A stretch of DNA of 30,232 bases from Hirudo medicinalis (Eukaryota; Annelida; Clitellata; Hirudinida; Hirudinidae). The position numbers and the translations under genes were made by a program. The stretch lies in contig MPNW01001237.1 of assembly GCA_011800805.1 (NCBI GenBank), positions 5,810 to 36,041 of the forward strand, read 5' to 3'. Numbering within the stretch: the stretch's first letter is position 1; every line of letters starts with the position of its first letter. Below are positions 26,301 through 30,232 of the stretch, one piece after another. The notes below the pieces were generated by a model. The model saw only the letters and a list, made by a program, of their open reading frames with translations. It ran no database searches and was not told the DNA's origin.

Positions 26301-27022
26301 CCGTTCGAGTTTCTGTGCCCCTCAAAGTAGCGGCAGAAGTCCTGGTCGTTGCAAGGATGGTCGTGTTTGTTCTCGATGAAAGCAAGTGGATCGCAGTAAA
26401 AGTTACTGACGGGATTATCATTCATTCGTGAAAAACTGCCACAGATATCTGCATGGAAGTGATCCAGATAGTGAAAGTTTGCGGTCGGACTGGCTTCTGG
26501 GACGCTGAAGGGACGAGTATGGCTGGTCGGGTGGATCATCTTCATGTAATTCTGCATCCTCAAATCAGTATTGGAGGAGGTGGTTGCTCTTTTGATGGCT
26601 TCTTCGTTGACCTCGAAGCAGTTGATGACCGGCATGATCGGCTCAGGAAGTTTATAGTCTGCCGGAGAATCTTCCAGAGGACACGACGTGATCATGTTGT
26701 TGACGCATGGTGAGTAACTCCAGTGCAGGGCCTGGAGGAAGGCCTGATTCTCGGACACGAATTGATTGTTTTGGTTTTGAACGAGGTTCATGGAGAAGAT
26801 TTTCCTATTGAACTTCTTTCCAGGGCACAAGGTGCGGGAGGGAGTGCAGCGTTCCCCGCCCTCGGGCAGGTTGGTGCACTTCAAGACGTTCGACAAGATG
26901 ACTTCCTCGTTGCCTCCTTGCTCCTTATTTTTGTTTTGCTTTGATTTTTTCTTCTTTTTGATTTTTTTCAAGACAATTACCTTTCTGTTCGACAATCTCT
27001 TTATTACATGGTAGCTGGGCAT
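23321..27022 (-). CDS. Uncharacterised 1233-residue Ser/Asn/Lys-rich protein, single open exon
   Basis: The frame is uninterrupted for 3.7 kb in otherwise AT-rich DNA, with clearly higher GC than flanks. An in-frame TAA lies 22 codons before the ATG (27088-27086) and A is at -3, supporting this start. The N-terminus is very basic (KKIKKKKKSKQNKNK, residues 20-34). Other basic clusters at about 249-257 and 311-315 suggest nuclear targeting. Cysteines cluster at about 224-279 (CSNCGFCEQSGMC), 944-951 and 1056-1135. Residues 360-600 and 780-930 are Ser/Asn-rich and probably disordered. KRIKF (438-442) and GRVKF (1075-1079) fit the PP1-docking RVxF pattern. No signal peptide, membrane segment or known enzyme motif was seen, and no family was recognised. 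AAAG|GTAATT near codon 14 resembles a donor, so a spliced 5' end is possible. Confidence 0.85.
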   Translation of the reverse strand: MPSYHVIKRLSNRKVIVLKKIKKKKKSKQNKNKEQGGNEEVILSNVLKCTNLPEGGERCTPSRTLCPGKKFNRKIFSMNLVQNQNNQFVSENQAFLQALHWSYSPCVNNMITSCPLEDSPADYKLPEPIMPVINCFEVNEEAIKRATTSSNTDLRMQNYMKMIHPTSHTRPFSVPEASPTANFHYLDHFHADICGSFSRMNDNPVSNFYCDPLAFIENKHDHPCNDQDFCRYFEGHRNSNGYPGKHSNKRKGGRRNKSKNRVCSNCGFCEQSGMCVDSCSQQEDSFPVTNFDEMSRRGNQLRSQSMEIGGKKRRKHSIPTRFYRYPPQRSASTQSPQFSSTPTRKEGFLTWKDAKHKGDDFKLKNLRPINEGSLHSPDSSSDSEKLDFKKELPTLSKEDNDIIISLRTSRDRAKSNLKKSSPVENDDYGNAILEKKQKRIKFVDIIFNDLNDDLPSGSNSPDELAEEVSITALLQGIQNQHSSAEANINLLNETNQIETPAQNAQEEETLNIVNSAIDEDSSTADIFTDSLEKAPVKSPSTNSNLSNSSTQNDDLRSKKSEHLSSAGNSSSASKKNHDSGNLKQHIKCLLDSWTAMSGNGSPRKSLSLKKRFLTKKPLVDPKTVENIIGQPPVNSKSPNLKFEIFGCRNERMKDVKPYNFSTHAKTANVDSSCRKSEQKLDDENRPQEVKKVEVTKSTRRPKTRCSLFRSRFGRNKKAKRISSSNSLLVRLDSLTVKNKLLEQNFLPYIDDDVASNCIPFSKFFSNFTHHFSKDREVLDLRTSAHSINKEKFSKNLEETPNQSQNNSHVNSESSLKDLRSIGNRSPNKECCESNRSMNAAYQFANHNNQSSCLKSEHMKSSNAECQEMLAAFYNFMSNYYYDKLSKHDVKSRTASNMNGRQSPRNSKKMEDFKTDAQKKNVPDFRRIDWKKDKNRNRRSPQECDEKTCKNCSHVSRRSPKVLSWLHNSVAAQDGDRNVPNANDDQNCAGDEIASSMVEQVKSLAMDQLRNFFSDPESEWNQQLKEYFKKATNILDFFHDCIHFNERFILEKNGNNCKCDPSRLCSSPSRSPDCSGRVKFSPNCSKGCVKSLNCLRTANPCNSDSNRRSQVRKAFPCRPTICPNKIRALEQAYDAQKSSEHSLNQDIEIHLGSCISPQYSNVSEMFNQNQRYSNCSYPICQTRCRAPVISHPHSMPPLYHSQVDYRYPHALNYANDCMKWLGRDYYNNIHRTHL

Positions 27023-27342
27023 GATGGGCTTAATACAATTAATACTCTTTAATACAATTATTCCAATGACCTGGAACTTTTCGTGTTAAAACATTTTCTC
27101 TTTTTAAACAACACGTCGAGTTGAATTCGGAATGAAGCGAATTCTTGTAATGATTGTTTTGAGCACTAATTCCTTGAATTCCTTGAATTCCCTAAATTTC
27201 TTAAAGCTTTAAATTTGAACTTTGAACTTTTGCATGAGCTTAGGTAATGGGTTGGTTAATGTTGAAGTAAGTGAAGCTTTTATCGCATTAATGCATCGCC
27301 ACCATTTGTATGTTATTTTCATTCGTACCCAGGTAAACACCG

Positions 27343-27540
27343 ATGACGTCAACGAACTTACGAGTGGTTAAAATTGAATTGGTTGAAACAAATGCTTTTT
27401 GTCTCCGTGGATCCATCAGTCAGTGGAATGCACTCCGTGGTGCACCGACGACTAAGGTCATAGGTCAGCCAATTGCACTCGACCTTTTCCAAACACGCCA
27501 TGTTGAAGGTTATAACCGGATGAATTCTGATGATAGTTAG
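27343..27540 (+). other. Short open frame, possible LINE C-terminal remnant or exon
   Basis: Reads NAFCLRGSISQWNALRGAPT then TTKVIGQPIALDLFQ and ends NSDDS-stop. The SxSxWNxL spacing resembles the far C-terminus of non-LTR RT proteins. It is preceded by a pyrimidine-rich stretch ending CCCAG and followed by a CCCCTAGGG palindrome. Weak evidence. Confidence 0.25.
27344..27351. promoter_or_regulatory. CRE palindrome upstream of the 1233-codon ORF
   Basis: TGACGTCA about 320 bp before the ATG of the minus-strand gene. Confidence 0.4.
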
Positions 27541-27798
27541 ATAGGGAAACCCCTAGGGTTGTTGATCTTGTAATTATAACGTATAGTTATTAATTGATTA
27601 TTTGTAATAATCATAATAATAATAACTAATAACAACATTAATATTAGTTTTTGTATTTATTTGTATGGCATTTGTATTCATTTCATAACAATTTTATTAT
27701 AATTTTGTTATATTATTTTATTATAATTATCTAATAATTATTATAATGTATTATTATTTTTAATAATCATAATAACATTAATAATTTTTGTTATTATG

Positions 27799-27896
27799 CA
27801 CTTTTTCTTATTCAGCATGTGCACATTGGCTGGTTGGTACCAGCCGCTGTACCCAAGCATCGCCTGATTTATGTCTTTTACTCCCTCTTCCTTCAG
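27799..27896 (-). other. Coding-like minus-strand island with perfect hairpin
   Basis: A minus frame reads LKEEGVKDINQAMLGYSGWY then QPANVHMLNKKKC before running into AT-rich DNA, behind an acceptor-like TTCTTCCTGCTTCTGAAG. GGCTGGT-TGGT-ACCAGCC (27829-27846) is a perfect 7-bp inverted repeat inside it. Confidence 0.25.
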
Positions 27897-27959
27897 AAGC
27901 AGGAAGAAATTATAAGAAAATATTTTCCATGTTTTTCGTAATAATTTGTTTCATGTTAT

Positions 27960-28860
27960 GCATTAATAAGCAATAATATGAAAGTTATTGTGTTTCTGTC
28001 GAGATATATCACTATATTTAATAATGATTATATCATATTAAATATTAATATATTATTATTGCCGAGTTTCTGTGAATAATCCTAGGGATGAAATAGAAGT
28101 AGAGTGTGCTTATTTGAAATTTCATATTATTATGAATGTTAAACATTTCTAATCAATAACAGAATTAATTAGCAAATAATCAACAATTCTATTGCACTGC
28201 GGTCTCCATAAATACATACCACATAATTAGCCTCTGCTAGGATCGCGCCATTTCTCCGAGATCGTCTGCTAATGAGAAACCGTGCAAGAAGAGATTTTGA
28301 AAGATTTTACGCAAAAAATATAAAAATAAAAGAATTTGAAAATAATAATGATCATAATAAATAAAAAATATTAAAATGATTACAGTTATAATAAATATAA
28401 AATATATAAAATAATTGTAACAATTTAATTATTTTAAAATAATTATTTTTAAATTCAAGTAAACGCCACTAAAAACTCAAATTTGTCCGATTTATGTTTT
28501 ATTTTAAAGACAAATTGTTGTGATTTGAAATGATTTGAAAGCTCAACAAAGAGATACATGAGACGTGCATCAACAGAATTCATGTAATATTTTTCATAGA
28601 AATTATGAACTTTCTAAAATTATGAAAATACTTTTTGTGTAAATGTAAATATGATTTTTATGTAATGATAACATAAATAATGATAACGATGATCATGACG
28701 ACGATGAATCGTGTACAATCATAATAAACTTTCGTAAGAAAATGCCAACAAATAACTTCCTTCGATTCATGAGACCGATTTTTCAGATTAAAATGATTAA
28801 TTAATTAAAATGTTGTGGTCTTAAATGAACTTTTAAAGCTTTTAACAGCATTTTACGATC
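27960..28860. other. AT-rich sequence, nothing firm
   Basis: A small GC-rich patch at 28219-28290 has a broken inverted repeat (ATTAGC / GCTAAT). No gene seen. Confidence 0.45.
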
Positions 28861-28867
28861 GAAATTA

Positions 28868-29493
28868 TGTTGATTGATTGTGTTGATTGATTATGTTGAT
28901 TGATTATGTTGATTGATTGTGTTGATTGATTGTGTTGATTGATTGTGTTGATTGATTATGTTGATTGATTATGTTGATTGATTATGTTGATTGATTATGT
29001 TGATTGATTGTGTTGATTGATTGTGTTGATTGATTGTGTTGATTAGTTTATGTTGATTGATTGTGTTGATTGATTGTGTTGATTGATTGTGTTGATTGAT
29101 TGTGTTGATTGATTATGTTGATTGATTGTGTTTATTGATTGTGTTGATTGATTGTGTTGATTGATTATGTTGATTGATTATGTTGATTGATTGTGTTGAT
29201 TAGTTTATGTTGATTGATTGTGTTGATTGTTTATGTTGATTGATTGTGTTGAATGATTGTGTTGATTGATTGTGTTGATTGATTATGTTGATTGATTATG
29301 TTGATTGATTGTGTTGATTAGTTTATGTTGATTGATTGTGTTGATTGATTGTGTTGATTGTTTATGTTGATTGATTGTGTTGATTGATTGTGTTGATTGA
29401 TTATGTTGATTGATTGTGTTGATTGATTGTGTTGATTGATTATGTTGATTGAATATGTTGATTGATTATGTTGATTGATTGTGTTGATTAGTT
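28868..29493. repeat. 13-bp minisatellite, about 48 copies
   Basis: Unit GTTGATTGATTRT repeats for about 620 bp. Variation is mainly A or G at position 12, plus rarer 14-bp GTTGATTAGTTTAT units. Confidence 0.97.
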
Positions 29494-29650
29494 TTGGATG
29501 ACATTTTAAAACATTTGAATCTCGTAAAATATGTTGTTCCAGTTAATTAGTCGAATGTATGTGATACTAACGTATGACCTCAACAATAATAACTAATATC
29601 GTAGTATCATGATAAATAAATATCATCATTACCATAGTCATCAAATTTCG

Positions 29651-29653
29651 TCG

Positions 29654-29685
<32 letters not shown>

Positions 29686-29706
29686 TTCATCATCATCACC
29701 ATCATC
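29651..29706. repeat. (CAT)n array
   Basis: ATC-phase triplets with CTT and ACC interruptions. Confidence 0.92.
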
Positions 29707-29889
29707 ATTGCCCAGCTCAAATTCGTTGAATCCTAGTTTTCCACTTCCTCCGCTGATACAGCTGTCAAGACGAGGTGACCTGTGTATGACCTTGTTTCAA
29801 TTTGAAACTCAAACGCCACTAACAACAAGAACAACTATAAAACATACAAATTGTTTTAATTTGGAACTCAAACAACTCGACCAGGAAAA

Positions 29890-29936
29890 CACACACACAC
29901 ACACACACACCACACACATACACATCACACACACAC
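29890..29936. repeat. (CA)n microsatellite
   Basis: CA dinucleotides with CC and TA interruptions. Confidence 0.92.
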
Positions 29937-30128
29937 AAATCACAAGCACACAAAACAAATGAGACAATTTCCAGGTTGAAGTTTCACTCGGTGTCATTGA
30001 TATGACTTCAATGACTCCTCCTAATTGGTCTTCAACACCGCAACTGTTGCCATGGACACGCAAAAGAGAAACAAGATTCTTATCAAGAACAATATGAGAA
30101 GCACGAGATTCCCTAGTGCTAATAATGG

Positions 30129-30132
30129 ATGC

Positions 30133-30209
<77 letters not shown>

Positions 30210-30228
30210 GTTATTATTATTATTATTA
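30129..30228. repeat. (ATT)n microsatellite at window end
   Basis: About 33 ATT triplets with a single GTT. Confidence 0.96.
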
Positions 30229-30232
30229 ATTG

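Noticed and set aside
23371..26944. Many ORFs of 60-150 codons on both strands inside the 1233-codon ORF
   Set aside because: Shadows of one continuous long frame on the minus strand.
23321..27022. Nanos-type zinc finger in the Cys-rich region at residues 224-279
   Set aside because: The cysteine and histidine spacing does not fit the CCHC pattern and the conserved Y-x-C-P-x-C block is absent.
1..30232. CRISPR arrays, prokaryotic operons, ribosome binding sites, rRNA genes
   Set aside because: The tandem repeats have no regular spacers. The DNA has spliced eukaryotic exons and metazoan transposons, and no rRNA sequence was recognised.

Overview
The window is AT-rich animal nuclear DNA. Its coding sequence is split by GT-AG introns, and it carries decayed non-LTR retrotransposons, tRNA-derived SINEs, a hAT transposon with target-site duplication and very many GAT/ATC and ATT triplet arrays. 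There is no prokaryotic operon structure. An invertebrate is likely, and a lophotrochozoan (leech or other annelid) would fit, but species is inference.

The best-identified gene is on the minus strand and is not visible as one long ORF. Four small exons at 21349-21601, 5639-5736, 5305-5437 and 919-1068 join in frame through GT-AG introns. They encode the N-terminal PAS (EAG) domain of an Elk-type voltage-gated potassium channel (KCNH3/4/8 class). Intron 1 is about 15.6 kb, intron 2 is 201 bp and intron 3 is about 4.2 kb. The transmembrane and cyclic-nucleotide-binding-homology parts must lie left of position 1. Nearly everything from 919 to 21601 is therefore intron of this one gene, including the LINE copies, the SINEs, the hAT element and most satellites.

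Upstream on the same strand, 23321-27022 is an uninterrupted 1233-codon ORF for a Ser/Asn/Lys-rich, largely disordered protein with cysteine clusters. I cannot assign it to a family. On the plus strand, inside Elk intron 1, a 56-codon ORF (8058-8228) with a signal-peptide-like start and GC-rich third positions may be a small secreted peptide gene. A motif cluster at 10110-10350 (CRE, CCAAT, AP-1 and two RFX X-boxes) looks like a promoter or enhancer.

Layout: 1-918, Elk intron 4 (partial) with microsatellites; 919-1068, Elk exon 4; 1100-2570, LINE copy A; 3212-4086, two SINEs and a long ATT array; 4497-5000, ATTC/ATCC arrays; 5305-5736, Elk exons 3 and 2; 5737-21348, Elk intron 1 with nested ORF, regulatory cluster, LINE ORF1 fragment, LINE copy B, hAT element and many arrays; 21349-21601, Elk exon 1; 21602-23320, upstream region and intergenic; 23321-27022, orphan gene; 27023-30232, AT-rich flank with a 13-bp minisatellite of about 620 bp and short coding-like islands.
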